NCBI RefSeq assembly: GCF_900103935.1 | Contig: NZ_FNIC01000009.1 | Location: 1 to 64,000 of the forward strand | Direction of reading: 5' to 3' | Source of the DNA: Nocardioides szechwanensis | GTDB lineage: Bacteria; Actinomycetota; Actinomycetes; Propionibacteriales; Nocardioidaceae | Length of the DNA stretch: 64,000 nucleotides | Part shown: positions 8,285-16,939 of the stretch, piece by piece | Numbering within the stretch: the first letter of the stretch is position 1 | Layout of the letters: each line of letters opens with the position of its first letter | The notes under the pieces: generated by a model | What the model was told of the DNA's origin: nothing | What the model saw: only the letters and a program-made list of their open reading frames with translations | The model's database searches: none | Made by a program: the position numbers and the translations under genes

Positions 8285-8887
8285 ATGCCCGTGCGCCACC
8301 TGTACCTCGCGCGGCACGCCGAGCCGGGCGATGACGGCAGGCTGACCGAGCGGGGTGTCCAGCAGGCCGAGCTGCTCGGGCGGCGCCTGTCGAAGGTGCC
8401 CTTCGGATCGGTCCAGCACGGCCCGCTGCCGAGGGCCACGGAGACCGCGCAGCTGGTGGCCCGGCAGCTCGGCAGCCAGGTGCCGGTCGTCGAGCTTGAG
8501 GCTGCGGGGGACTACGTCCCCCACGTGCCGTCCCCGGACGAGGTCGACCCGGAGCACCGGGCTGGTGTCATGGCGTTCCTGGCGGACGTCTCGTCGGCGG
8601 AAGCGGCACAGGGAGCCGAGCTCGCCGCGGAGGCCATCCGGCTGCTGACCGGGCCGGAGCAGGGTGACGGCGACAGCCACCATCTCGTCGTGACGCACGC
8701 TTTCACCGTGGGGTGGCTGGTCCGCCATGCGTGCGGTGCTCCGCCGTGGCGCTGGTTGGGGCTCGACAACGGCCACGCCGCGCTGACCGTGCTTCGGTAC
8801 TCCACGGACCGGCCGCCGACCATGGTGGTGTTCAACGACATGTCGCACCTGCCCGACGAGCTGCGGTTGACCGGACACACCTGGTGA
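8285..8887 (+). CDS. Histidine phosphatase superfamily protein (phosphoglycerate mutase-like)
   Basis: The 200-residue protein opens with YLARHAEPG, the RHG-type motif whose His is phosphorylated. LPRATETAQLVA and VVTHAFTVGWLV supply the second catalytic His. Substrates in this superfamily are diverse, so no specific reaction is assigned. The ATG at 8285 is preferred to 8276 because the domain begins immediately and TTGAAT (8272-8277) lies seven bases upstream. It closes a three-gene group of phosphatase/repair enzymes before prfC. Confidence 0.8.
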   Translation: MPVRHLYLARHAEPGDDGRLTERGVQQAELLGRRLSKVPFGSVQHGPLPRATETAQLVARQLGSQVPVVELEAAGDYVPHVPSPDEVDPEHRAGVMAFLADVSSAEAAQGAELAAEAIRLLTGPEQGDGDSHHLVVTHAFTVGWLVRHACGAPPWRWLGLDNGHAALTVLRYSTDRPPTMVVFNDMSHLPDELRLTGHTW

Positions 8888-8936
8888 GACGCGTCCCGTT
8901 GCGGGAAATCGGCCCTGACCTGGGAGAGTTGACCCG

Positions 8937-10511
8937 ATGAGCAGCCCCACCGACACCCGCGCCCGCCGCACCTTCGCGGTGATCAGCCACCCCGACGCCG
9001 GCAAGTCGACCCTCACCGAGGCCCTGGCGCTGCACGCCCGGGTGATCTCGGAGGCGGGCGCGGTGCACGGCAAGTCCGGCCGCCGCGGGACCGTGTCGGA
9101 CTGGATGGAGATGGAGCGCTCGCGTGGCATCTCGATCACGTCGGCGGCGCTGCAGTTCGACTACCGCGACCACGTGGTCAACCTGGTCGACACCCCCGGT
9201 CACTCCGACTTCTCCGAGGACACCTACCGCGTGCTCTCCGCGGTCGACTCGGCCGTGATGCTGGTCGACGCCGCCAAGGGCCTCGAGCCGCAGACCCTCA
9301 AGCTCTTCCAGGTGTGCGCCCACCGCGGCATCCCGGTCATCACCGTCATCAACAAGTGGGACCGCCCCGGCCTCGACCCGCTCGCCCTGATGGACGAGAT
9401 CGAGAAGGAGATCGGCCTCAAGCCGACCCCGCTCACCTGGCCGGTCGGACAGTCCGGGGAGTTCCAGGGCGTGCTGGACCGCCGTACCGGCCACTTCATC
9501 CACTTCACGCGTACGGCGGGCGGCGCCACCCGCGCTCCCGAGCGCCACGTCCCCGCCGACGAGGCCGCCGACGTGGCCGGCGACGCCTGGGCCGCGGCCC
9601 TCGAGGGCCACGAGCTGCTCGAGATGGACGACGCCGACCACGACCAGGAGCGCTTCCTGGCGGGCCGGACCACGCCGGTGCTGTTCGCCTCCGCTCTCCA
9701 GAACTTCGGCGTCGCCCAGCTCCTCGAGGTCCTCCTCGAGCTGGCGCCGGCCCCCACCGCCACGCCGACCGTCGACGGTGGCGCCCGCGAGGTCGACGAC
9801 GAGTTCAGCGCGTTCGTGTTCAAGGTGCAGTCCGGCATGGACACCAACCACCGCGACCGCCTCGCCTACGCCCGGGTCTGCTCGGGCGTCTTCCAGCGCG
9901 GCATGGTGGTCAACCACGGCGAGACCGGCAAGCCGTTCGCGACGAAGTACGCCCAGGCCGTGTTTGGCCGCGAGCGCACCGTCGTCGAGACCGCGCTGCC
10001 CGGCGACATCGTGGGCCTGGTCAACGCCAACGCCCTGCGCGTCGGCGACACGATCTATGAAGGCACACCGGTGCGCTTCCCGCCGATCGCCAGCTTCGCC
10101 CCCGAGCACTTCATGTCGGCGCGCGCCGCCGACACCGGCCGCTTCAAGCAGTTCCGCCGCGGCATCGAGCAGATGGACCAGGAGGGCGTCGTCCAGGTGC
10201 TGCGCTCCGACCTGCGTGGTGACCAGGCGCCCGTGCTCGCCGCCGTCGGCCCGATGCAGTTCGAGGTCGTCAGCGCCCGGATGGAGTCGGAGTACGGCGC
10301 CGCGATCCGCCTCGAGCGGCTCGACTACCAGCTCGCCATGCTCACCGACGCCGACGGGGTCGACGTGCTCAACGGCGTCCGCGGCGTCGAGGTGATGCGC
10401 CGCTCCGACGGCGCCTTCCTCGCCCTCTTCCCGGACAAGTGGCGCGCCCACACCGCCAAGCGGGACCACCCCGAAATCGTGCTCGAACAGCTGCCCGCGA
10501 GCGGTAGCTGA
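8937..10511 (+). CDS. prfC: Peptide chain release factor 3 (RF-3), a translational GTPase
   Basis: RF-3 recycles class-I release factors using GTP. The 524-residue length and motifs fit: G1 HPDAGKSTL, G2 region SRGISITSA, G3 DTPGHSDF, G4 NKWD, then domain II and a C-terminal RF3 domain (APEHFMSARAADTGRFKQFRRGI). A GAGAGT box seven bases upstream and GGGAG at 8922-8926 are both compatible with the ATG at 8937. Its position downstream of ssrA groups ribosome-release functions. Confidence 0.95.
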   Translation: MSSPTDTRARRTFAVISHPDAGKSTLTEALALHARVISEAGAVHGKSGRRGTVSDWMEMERSRGISITSAALQFDYRDHVVNLVDTPGHSDFSEDTYRVLSAVDSAVMLVDAAKGLEPQTLKLFQVCAHRGIPVITVINKWDRPGLDPLALMDEIEKEIGLKPTPLTWPVGQSGEFQGVLDRRTGHFIHFTRTAGGATRAPERHVPADEAADVAGDAWAAALEGHELLEMDDADHDQERFLAGRTTPVLFASALQNFGVAQLLEVLLELAPAPTATPTVDGGAREVDDEFSAFVFKVQSGMDTNHRDRLAYARVCSGVFQRGMVVNHGETGKPFATKYAQAVFGRERTVVETALPGDIVGLVNANALRVGDTIYEGTPVRFPPIASFAPEHFMSARAADTGRFKQFRRGIEQMDQEGVVQVLRSDLRGDQAPVLAAVGPMQFEVVSARMESEYGAAIRLERLDYQLAMLTDADGVDVLNGVRGVEVMRRSDGAFLALFPDKWRAHTAKRDHPEIVLEQLPASGS

Positions 10512-10551
10512 CCATGGAGCAATGCTCCACAGACCAAGAACGGAGCTCCCC

Positions 10552-12237
10552 GTGAGCCATCCCCATCCCGAGCTGCAGACGCCCCCCAAGCTGCAGAAGG
10601 GCGCCCTGCGCGTCGTGGCCCTCGGCGGCCTCGGCGAGATCGGCCGCAACATGACCGTCTTCGAGTACGACGGCAAGCTGCTCGTCGTCGACTGCGGCGT
10701 GCTCTTCCCCGAGGAGCACCAGCCCGGCGTAGACGTGATCCTGCCCGACTTCAGCTGGATCCGGGACCGCCTCGACTCGATCGTCGGCATCGTGCTCACG
10801 CACGGGCACGAGGACCACATCGGTGGCGTCCCCTACCTGCTGCGCGAGCGCGCCGACATCCCGCTCATCGCGTCGCGGCTGACCCTGGCGTTGATCACCG
10901 AGAAGCTCAAGGAGCACCGGATCCGCCCCGAGCGCCGTGAGGTGAAAGAGGGTGAGCGGGCGACGTACGGGCCCTTCGACCTCGAGTTCGTCGCGGTCAA
11001 CCACTCCATCCCCGACGGCCTCGCCGTCGCGATCCGCACCGGCGCCGGCATGGTGCTGCACACGGGCGACTTCAAGATGGACCAGTTCCCGCTGGACAAG
11101 CGGATCACCGACCTCCGCGGCTTCGCCCGCCTGGGCGAGGAGGGTGTCGACCTGTTCCTCACCGACTCCACCAACGCCGAGGTCCAGGGCTTCACGACCT
11201 CCGAGCGCGAGCTGACCCCGGCGATCGAGCAGGTCTTCCGTACGGCGCCGCGGCGCGTCATCGTCTCCAGCTTCGCCAGCCACGTGCACCGCATCCAGCA
11301 GGTGCTCGACACCGCCCACGCGCACGGCCGCAAGGTCTCGTTCGTCGGCCGCTCGATGGTGCGCAACATGGGCGTCGCCCAGGACCTCGGCTACCTCAAG
11401 GTGCCGCAGAACCTGATCGTCCCGCTCGACCAGCTCGAGAAGATGCCGGCCAACAAGGCCACGCTCATCTGTACCGGCTCGCAGGGCGAGCCCCTCGCCG
11501 CGCTGTCGCGGATGGCCAGCCGTGACCACAAGATCCGCGTGGGGGAGGGCGACACCATCCTGATGGCCAGCTCGGTGATCCCGGGCAACGAGAACGCCAT
11601 CTCCAACGTCATCAACGGCCTGACCCGCTGGGGCGCCAACGTCGTCCACAAGGGCAACGCCAAGGTGCACGTCTCTGGCCACGCCAGCGCCGGTGAGCTC
11701 GTCTACTGCTACAACATCGTGAAGCCGAAGAACGTCATGCCGGTGCACGGCGAGTACCGCCACCTGCGCGCCAACGCCGACCTCGCGATCAGCACGGGCC
11801 TCGACCGCAAGAACGTCGTGCTCGCCGAGGACGGCGTCGTGGTCGACCTCCACCAGGGCAAGGCCACGATCACCGGCAAGGTCTCCGCCGGCAACATCTA
11901 CGTCGACGCCCAGACCGTGGGCGGCGTCACCGAGGCCACGCTGAAGGACCGTCGTACCCTCGCCGAGGAGGGCGTGGTCACCGTGCTCGCCATCGTCGAC
12001 GCCGACTCAGGCTTGCTCGCCGACCCGCCCGACTTCCTGGTCCGTGGCTTCATCCACGAGCCCACGGCCTTCGACCCGGCAATCCAGGTGATCGAGAAGA
12101 CCCTGGCGCACGCTGCGCGCGAGGGCATCGGCGACGCCCGTCAGCTCGAGCAGATGCTGGCCCGCGACGTCGGACGCTGGGCGCACAAGACGTTCCGCCG
12201 TACCCCCCTGATCATCCCGATCGTCATCGACGCCTGA
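10552..12237 (+). CDS. rnj: Ribonuclease J
   Basis: RNase J is a 5'-3' exoribonuclease and endoribonuclease of the beta-CASP metallo-beta-lactamase family. The 561 residues carry HGHEDHIGG (zinc ligands), the HTGDFKMD motif, the beta-CASP segments (TDSTNAEVQG, SFASHVHR, CTGSQGEP) and HVSGHAS, then the C-terminal domain. The GTG at 10552 has a CGGAG ribosome site at a suitable distance. It ends at a strong bidirectional terminator. Confidence 0.96.
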   Translation: MSHPHPELQTPPKLQKGALRVVALGGLGEIGRNMTVFEYDGKLLVVDCGVLFPEEHQPGVDVILPDFSWIRDRLDSIVGIVLTHGHEDHIGGVPYLLRERADIPLIASRLTLALITEKLKEHRIRPERREVKEGERATYGPFDLEFVAVNHSIPDGLAVAIRTGAGMVLHTGDFKMDQFPLDKRITDLRGFARLGEEGVDLFLTDSTNAEVQGFTTSERELTPAIEQVFRTAPRRVIVSSFASHVHRIQQVLDTAHAHGRKVSFVGRSMVRNMGVAQDLGYLKVPQNLIVPLDQLEKMPANKATLICTGSQGEPLAALSRMASRDHKIRVGEGDTILMASSVIPGNENAISNVINGLTRWGANVVHKGNAKVHVSGHASAGELVYCYNIVKPKNVMPVHGEYRHLRANADLAISTGLDRKNVVLAEDGVVVDLHQGKATITGKVSAGNIYVDAQTVGGVTEATLKDRRTLAEEGVVTVLAIVDADSGLLADPPDFLVRGFIHEPTAFDPAIQVIEKTLAHAAREGIGDARQLEQMLARDVGRWAHKTFRRTPLIIPIVIDA

Positions 12238-12261
12238 GCAACCGCAACACACCGATCCAAC

Positions 12262-12296
12262 CGTTGACCCGCCCGAAACTTTCGGGCGGGTCAACG
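12262..12296. terminator. Bidirectional terminator between rnj and the 12307 gene
   Basis: CGTTGACCCGCCCGAAA (12262-12278) and TTTCGGGCGGGTCAACG (12280-12296) form a perfect 17-bp stem around one unpaired base. It can serve both convergent genes. Confidence 0.85.
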
Positions 12297-12306
12297 TCGA
12301 TTTGGG

Positions 12307-12804
12307 TCAGGTGCGGTGGCGGAGACGGGCGACGACGTAGAGAAGCGCGCTGAGGAGATAGGCGGCGAGCACGAGCAGCAGCCAGCGCTGGAGGAACGGC
12401 TCCTGGGTGAGGCCGGTGGCGTTCGCGTAGGTGCTGCCGCCGCGGGAGAGGATCGCAGGGAAGAACAGCAGGAACGTCAGGCCCGCGACCAGCGTGGGGA
12501 CGCGCACATAGTTGAGCAGCGGCACGCGAGGCGTGGCCCGTCGACCCGCGCTAGGGCCGAGGCGAAGTCGCAGCAGCCGGTCCACCAGCGCGTACGCCGG
12601 GAAGAGCACGAGGTCGTGCAGCACGACCGCGCCCACGAACCAGACCGCGATCGACTGCCACCACACGTCCGGATCCCACAAGGCGGCGAGGCCGACGGTC
12701 AGGACGACGTACGTGACCACAGCCAGGCTCGCGAGCATGAGGGCGAGGTGCCAGCCGGAGGCGCCGTAGGCACGCGACCACCGGGCCGCCCTCGCCGACG
12801 ACAT
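12307..12804 (-). CDS. Small polytopic membrane protein of unknown function
   Basis: The 165-residue product has about four hydrophobic helices (WHLALMLASLAVVTYVVL, SIAVWFVGAVVLHDLVLF, VPTLVAGLTFLLFF, WLLLVLAAYLLSALLYV). No enzymatic motif is recognised. Its ATG overlaps the stop of the molybdopterin oxidoreductase (ATGA), so it is very likely a membrane partner of that enzyme, for example in electron supply or assembly. That role is inferred from position only. Confidence 0.7.
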   Translation of the reverse strand: MSSARAARWSRAYGASGWHLALMLASLAVVTYVVLTVGLAALWDPDVWWQSIAVWFVGAVVLHDLVLFPAYALVDRLLRLRLGPSAGRRATPRVPLLNYVRVPTLVAGLTFLLFFPAILSRGGSTYANATGLTQEPFLQRWLLLVLAAYLLSALLYVVARLRHRT

Positions 12805-14105
12805 CAGGCCTCCTCGAAGCGGATCGACTTGACCCACTTGGTGTTGAGGACACCCGGCATGGCCGGGACGATGATCCGGGCCGGGAAACCGTGGTCGAGC
12901 GAGAGGTCGACACCGTTGACCTGGAGGGCGAGCAAGGCGTCGGGGTGCCGCACCTGACCTTCGTTGAGGACGGCCTCCTTGAAGGCGCCCTCCTCCTGGA
13001 GGGACTGCACGAGCGCGCCGCTGGGATCGGCGAGCCCTACCCGGTCCGCCAGGTCCCGGATCCGAACGCCGGTCCAGGTCTGGGTGGTCGACCAGCCCTC
13101 GACACACGCGATCGGCAGTACGGCGGTGTGCTGCGGCATGGCCGCGAGCTGCGCGCGGTCGAGGGTGACGGAGGCTCCCGCACCCTCCAGCGCCAGCCGC
13201 CATCCCGACTCCGTCGCACCCGGTCTGATCCCGGCCGCCTCGGCGGTCTTGTTGACGGGGAAGTCGTTGGGTCCGTCGCCGGTGTCGAGCCCGCGGGGGA
13301 GGAGCAGCGCGAGCTGCCGGGTGGGTCCGCCGATGGTCTGGCCGGCGGTGAGGGCGAACGTCAGCAGCGAGCCACCGCCGACGAGCGCGAGCAGGCCCCG
13401 GCGGCTCATGGTCGGCGCGGACGGGTCGGCGGCTACCAGGCCATCGGGGTCGGCAGGCTCGGGGACGGTGTCGGTCCGTCGGGTCCGCAGCTCCTGGGCG
13501 AAGGAGCGGGAGCGGAGCGACCGCACCATCGTCGGCAGCTTGAGCGCCACGTGCGACACGAAACCTACGATGAACACCCAGGCGCCGTAGTAGTGGGCGG
13601 TGTAGAAGCTGAACCCGAAGACGTAGTCGTACTGGATGTTCAGGACGCCGGTGACGATCTCGAACAGGAGCCCGCCCACGAGCATCAGCAGGGTGATCCG
13701 CTCGAGCACCTGCGCTATCGAGCGGGCCGGGGGCCACACGAAGAGCCGTGGCACCACGGACCACAGCTTGGCCAGCACGACCGGGACCAGCACCAGCCCG
13801 AGCCCGACATGCAGTCCCTGCGTGAGGCGGAACAGCCAGGAGGGGTTGGTCGGCCAGTCGAACATCGGCAGCCGCAGCCAGCCCACGTCGGTGGGGCGGG
13901 CCTGGTCGCCGTAGGCGACGTACGACAGGAGCCCGGTGACGATGACGATCGGGATGGTGGCCAGCAGGACGGCGCCGAAGGCCGACGTCAGCCACGGCCC
14001 GCGCAGCGGGCTGCGCCACACGATCCGGTCGATGCCGGGAGGACGGCGTCGCGCAATCCCTGCCCAGAGTCGGGCCGGGAAGGCGTACGTCGTGCTCTCG
14101 GCCAT
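12804..14105 (-). CDS. Cytochrome b561-like / molybdopterin oxidoreductase fusion (MsrPQ-like)
   Basis: The 433-residue protein joins two modules. Residues about 38-195 hold four or more membrane helices with His candidates for haem b (H99, H171, H185). After an internal MSRRGLLALVGGG anchor (233-245), residues about 260-433 form a SUOX/YedY-type molybdopterin domain, with C334 in the IACVEGWS motif as the expected Mo ligand. In Proteobacteria, MsrP (Mo domain) and MsrQ (haem membrane protein) are separate and repair periplasmic methionine sulfoxide. Here both are one chain. The substrate is unknown. Confidence 0.85.
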   Translation of the reverse strand: MAESTTYAFPARLWAGIARRRPPGIDRIVWRSPLRGPWLTSAFGAVLLATIPIVIVTGLLSYVAYGDQARPTDVGWLRLPMFDWPTNPSWLFRLTQGLHVGLGLVLVPVVLAKLWSVVPRLFVWPPARSIAQVLERITLLMLVGGLLFEIVTGVLNIQYDYVFGFSFYTAHYYGAWVFIVGFVSHVALKLPTMVRSLRSRSFAQELRTRRTDTVPEPADPDGLVAADPSAPTMSRRGLLALVGGGSLLTFALTAGQTIGGPTRQLALLLPRGLDTGDGPNDFPVNKTAEAAGIRPGATESGWRLALEGAGASVTLDRAQLAAMPQHTAVLPIACVEGWSTTQTWTGVRIRDLADRVGLADPSGALVQSLQEEGAFKEAVLNEGQVRHPDALLALQVNGVDLSLDHGFPARIIVPAMPGVLNTKWVKSIRFEEA

Positions 14106-14110
14106 GGCTC

Positions 14111-14806
14111 TCAGACCCCGCGTGGACGCAGGGTGGCCACGACCCGGCCGCCCTGGTTCCGGACGCCCATGACGATGAGGCCGGCGTCCGCGGCGACCCG
14201 CTCGATGTCGTCGACACCGAGGACGCACCAGGCAAACGAGGTGCTGATGGTGTCTCCCACCTTCAGTCGCAGCTGCTCGGGACCCGAGGGTACGCCGGGC
14301 CCGGCGAGCTCGACCAGGACGGTGCCGTTCTCGTCCAGCAGCTCGAGGATGCGCCGTAGGAGGACAACGGGGTCCCCACCCAGGCCGATGTTGCCGTCGG
14401 CCAGCAGCACATGGCTCCACTGGGAGCCGATCGGTAGCTCGTCGAAGATGTCGCGGCGGAGCGCCATGGCGCCGCGAGCCAGGGTGAGCCGGACGGCCTC
14501 GGGCGAGGTGTCGATGCCCAGGACCTCGAGTCCCCGTGACGCGAGAGCTCCCGCCAGGCGGCCAGGTCCACAGCCGACGTCCAGGGTCGGCCCGTGGCAC
14601 GGGTCCACGAACAGGGAGACATCGGTGGCCGTCGTGTCCCCTGACCACAGATGGGTGGCGAGGGCGTGCGTCGAGCCGTTGGCGCGCACGACCTCACAGG
14701 ACTGGCCGGAGAAGGCGGCGTCGAAGGCCTCGGTGCTCTGCAGCACTGGCCCCTCTGACGCCGCCCTCTCTCGGACATCCCCACGAGCGTGGGGATGCGA
14801 TGTCAC
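14111..14806 (-). CDS. Class I SAM-dependent methyltransferase
   Basis: The 231-residue protein has motif I LDVGCGPGRLAGAL, with the acidic ribose-binding Asp in LGIDTSP and a DGNIGLGGDP segment at motif II. No substrate can be read. The GTG at 14806 overlaps the lipoprotein stop (GTGA), and the Mo-oxidoreductase ATG lies five bases after its own stop, which indicates one operon running leftward from 15462. Confidence 0.85.
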   Translation of the reverse strand: MTSHPHARGDVRERAASEGPVLQSTEAFDAAFSGQSCEVVRANGSTHALATHLWSGDTTATDVSLFVDPCHGPTLDVGCGPGRLAGALASRGLEVLGIDTSPEAVRLTLARGAMALRRDIFDELPIGSQWSHVLLADGNIGLGGDPVVLLRRILELLDENGTVLVELAGPGVPSGPEQLRLKVGDTISTSFAWCVLGVDDIERVAADAGLIVMGVRNQGGRVVATLRPRGV

Positions 14807-15462
14807 TTCGTGTTGACCGTGATGGTCGCGATGCCGACCAGGAGACCGGCCTTGACCGCGTCGGTCTTGAAGGTGTCGTTCAGGAGCGGGGCGGCCACGT
14901 CGGAGATCTGGACCTGGGTGCCCTGCAGGATCGCGGTGTTGCCCTTGGTCTCGAGGGGCTTGAGCGTGCTGCCGTTCAGGTTGAACAGGAACGCGCTCGT
15001 CACGACGGTCTTGCCGTTCACCGCGACGTCACCGTAGACGCGCGAGACGCCCGGGTCGACGTTGAAGTTGGTGAGCTCAACCGTGGTGCCACCGGCGGTC
15101 AGCGACAGGCCGGAGTCCTCGTGCTGGATCTGGCCGACCACGTAGTTGGGGACCGAGCCGGGCTCGAAGACCGACACGTTGCCGCCGGTGATGGGGAAGA
15201 TGAGCGAGCCCTTCTCCAGCTTGGCCCCACCGGTCACGCCGGGGGTCAGCTTCAGGCTCGCGAGGGCGTCGGTGAAGCCCTTGTCGAGGGCGATGGCAGT
15301 GCTCTCACCCGTGAGGGCGTCGATCACGGCGACCGGCTCGGGACTGGAGCTCGAAGAGGAGCCGCCAGACGTGTCGTCCTCACTGCCGCAGGCGGTGAGC
15401 GGGAACGCGAGCAGGGTGGCCGCGGCGATGCCGGCGGCGAGACGCTTCGATGTGGTGCGCAT
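14803..15462 (-). CDS. Secreted lipoprotein of unknown function
   Basis: The 219-residue product has a type II signal peptide with lipobox LTAC (about residues 22-25), then a Ser/Gly-rich spacer and a beta-rich domain (VIDALTGESTAIALDKGF, GSLIFPITGGNVSV, TVELTNFNVDPGVSRVYGDV). The general look recalls fasciclin-like or HtaA-like surface domains, but I do not assign either. It is co-transcribed with the methyltransferase and Mo enzyme, so it may be their substrate or a surface partner. Confidence 0.7.
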   Translation of the reverse strand: MRTTSKRLAAGIAAATLLAFPLTACGSEDDTSGGSSSSSSPEPVAVIDALTGESTAIALDKGFTDALASLKLTPGVTGGAKLEKGSLIFPITGGNVSVFEPGSVPNYVVGQIQHEDSGLSLTAGGTTVELTNFNVDPGVSRVYGDVAVNGKTVVTSAFLFNLNGSTLKPLETKGNTAILQGTQVQISDVAAPLLNDTFKTDAVKAGLLVGIATITVNTK

Positions 15463-15533
15463 GGGGAGCTTCCTAACATTGGGTTACGTCGTGCTGTCCC
15501 CGGTCATTCGCTCCCACCCGTCGATCGGATTGG

Positions 15534-16232
15534 TCATGTGACCCGCCGCACACCCTCAGGGCTTCTCAGGCGGCGCCACGCCTCGGCGAACAGTCCGTGG
15601 GGCGCGTCCATGGCAACGGCGTCCGCGTCGGCGACGGTGTCCACGTCGCGCAGGCCGACGGTGGCCGTCACCCGCAGTCCGGCGCTGGTCAGGGCGTCGT
15701 GGGTGTCGTCGTACGTCGTCGGCATCGACATGGCGACCCGGCTCAATGGCGCGGCGCGGCGCGCGTCCCGCAGCGCCAGCACCCACCAGCCGCCATCACC
15801 GGCCGGGCCCAGCACGGCGTCCGAGGAGGCCGGGTCGTCCGGTTCGCCGAGAGCGCGCTCCGCGCCCTTCAGCAGGTCGGGCGTCACCTGGGGGGTGTCC
15901 ATCCCGATCTGGACGACCGGCCCGCCGCCCCGGCCCGCCGCCGTAGCGTGGGCGTGCGCCAGTCGCTCGGCGAGACCCGTGCCCTGCTGCGAGAAGACGT
16001 CCCAGCCAACGAGTGCGGCCTCGATCTCGTCGACCCGCACGGCCGACCTGACGTCACCGGCCAGAGCCAGGTGGCGCCGGGGCGCCGGGTACGCCGCAGC
16101 GCACGCGCGCAGGGTGTCGAGCAGCGCTGCCGCCGCCACGTCGGCCGCGGCGTCCATCCCGATGTCCGCACCCAGACGGGTCTTGACCGCACCGGCCACC
16201 GGGGCCTTGGCGAGGACGAGGACGCGGCTCAC
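15534..16232 (-). CDS. TIGR04282/DUF2064-type nucleotidyl- or glycosyl-transferase
   Basis: The 232-residue GT-A-like protein begins SRVLVLAKAPVAGAVKTRLG, the signature of the family annotated TIGR04282 (arsenosugar/rSAM-selenodomain-associated transferase 1). QIGMDTPQVTPDLL and GPAGDGGWWVLAL are further family motifs. Members are thought to handle nucleotide-activated sugars, but their reactions are mostly untested. The GTG at 16232 overlaps the GT2 stop (GTGA). Confidence 0.8.
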   Translation of the reverse strand: MSRVLVLAKAPVAGAVKTRLGADIGMDAAADVAAAALLDTLRACAAAYPAPRRHLALAGDVRSAVRVDEIEAALVGWDVFSQQGTGLAERLAHAHATAAGRGGGPVVQIGMDTPQVTPDLLKGAERALGEPDDPASSDAVLGPAGDGGWWVLALRDARRAAPLSRVAMSMPTTYDDTHDALTSAGLRVTATVGLRDVDTVADADAVAMDAPHGLFAEAWRRLRSPEGVRRVT

Positions 16233-16888
16233 GACAACACCTTCCAGAAGTCCCGGGCCGTGCGCAGCGTGCCCTTCACCGAGCCGGACACCTTTGAGCG
16301 GGTGCCCTCCGCCCGCGGTAGGTAGGTCACGTCCCGCTCGACCAGCCGCCAACCGGCCAGTGTCGCGAGCTGAAGCAGCTCGACCGGGTAGCCGAAGCGC
16401 CGGTCCCGCACGTCGAGGTCGAGCAGGTCCTGGCGGCGGCACACGCGCATCGGCGCGATGTCGTGCGCCGTCATGCCGATGCGACGCCGCAACCACGCCA
16501 CGATCAGGCGGTTGCCCAGTCGTGCGTGCCACGGCCACACACGATGGTTGACCGGGCGCCGGCGGCCGACAGCCAGCTCGCCCCGGCCGGCCCGGACGTC
16601 GCCGAGCATCGGCAGCAGCTCGGTGGGGTCGAAGGACCCGTCGCCGTCCATGAACGCGACGTACTCATGGGTGGCCGCGAGCAGCCCGGCATGCACTGCG
16701 GCGCCGTAGCCAGCTATCGGCTCGTGCACCACGCGTGCTCCGAGACCGGCGGCCACTCCGGCGGTGTCGTCGCTCGAGCCGTTGTCCACCACGATCACGG
16801 CGAACTCGGCCGGCACCTGTGCCAGCAGCGCCGGGAGCGCCGGTCCCTCGTCCCGACAGGGCAGGACGAGATCGCAGACGGGCTCCAT
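16229..16888 (-). CDS. Family 2 glycosyltransferase (dolichol-phosphate-mannose-synthase-like)
   Basis: The 219-residue GT-A enzyme has DLVLPCRDEGPAL at the start, VIVVDNGSSDDT, then the DxD-type motif FMDGDGSF. It lacks C-terminal membrane helices. DPM1-like members transfer sugar from a nucleotide donor to polyprenyl phosphate, and such lipid-linked sugars are used by GT-C enzymes. A GT-C-like membrane protein is encoded divergently 51 bp away. The ATG at 16888 has TACGGT six bases upstream. Confidence 0.87.
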   Translation of the reverse strand: MEPVCDLVLPCRDEGPALPALLAQVPAEFAVIVVDNGSSDDTAGVAAGLGARVVHEPIAGYGAAVHAGLLAATHEYVAFMDGDGSFDPTELLPMLGDVRAGRGELAVGRRRPVNHRVWPWHARLGNRLIVAWLRRRIGMTAHDIAPMRVCRRQDLLDLDVRDRRFGYPVELLQLATLAGWRLVERDVTYLPRAEGTRSKVSGSVKGTLRTARDFWKVLS

Positions 16889-16939
16889 CCCCTCACCGTA
16901 GAGGCGACCCGGTCATGGGAGCGCCCCTACGGTGTGGGC
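16889..16939. promoter_or_regulatory. Divergent leaderless promoters with identical -10 boxes (GT2 / GT-C)
   Basis: TACGGT occurs on the minus strand (16895-16900) six bases before the GT2 ATG, and on the plus strand (16928-16933) six bases before the GT-C-like ATG. The identical hexamer and spacing suggest co-expression of the two genes. Confidence 0.5.

Noticed and set aside
14803-15462. Firm fasciclin-domain assignment for the lipoprotein
   Set aside because: The beta-rich pattern is suggestive, but the H-box and FAS1 signatures cannot be found.
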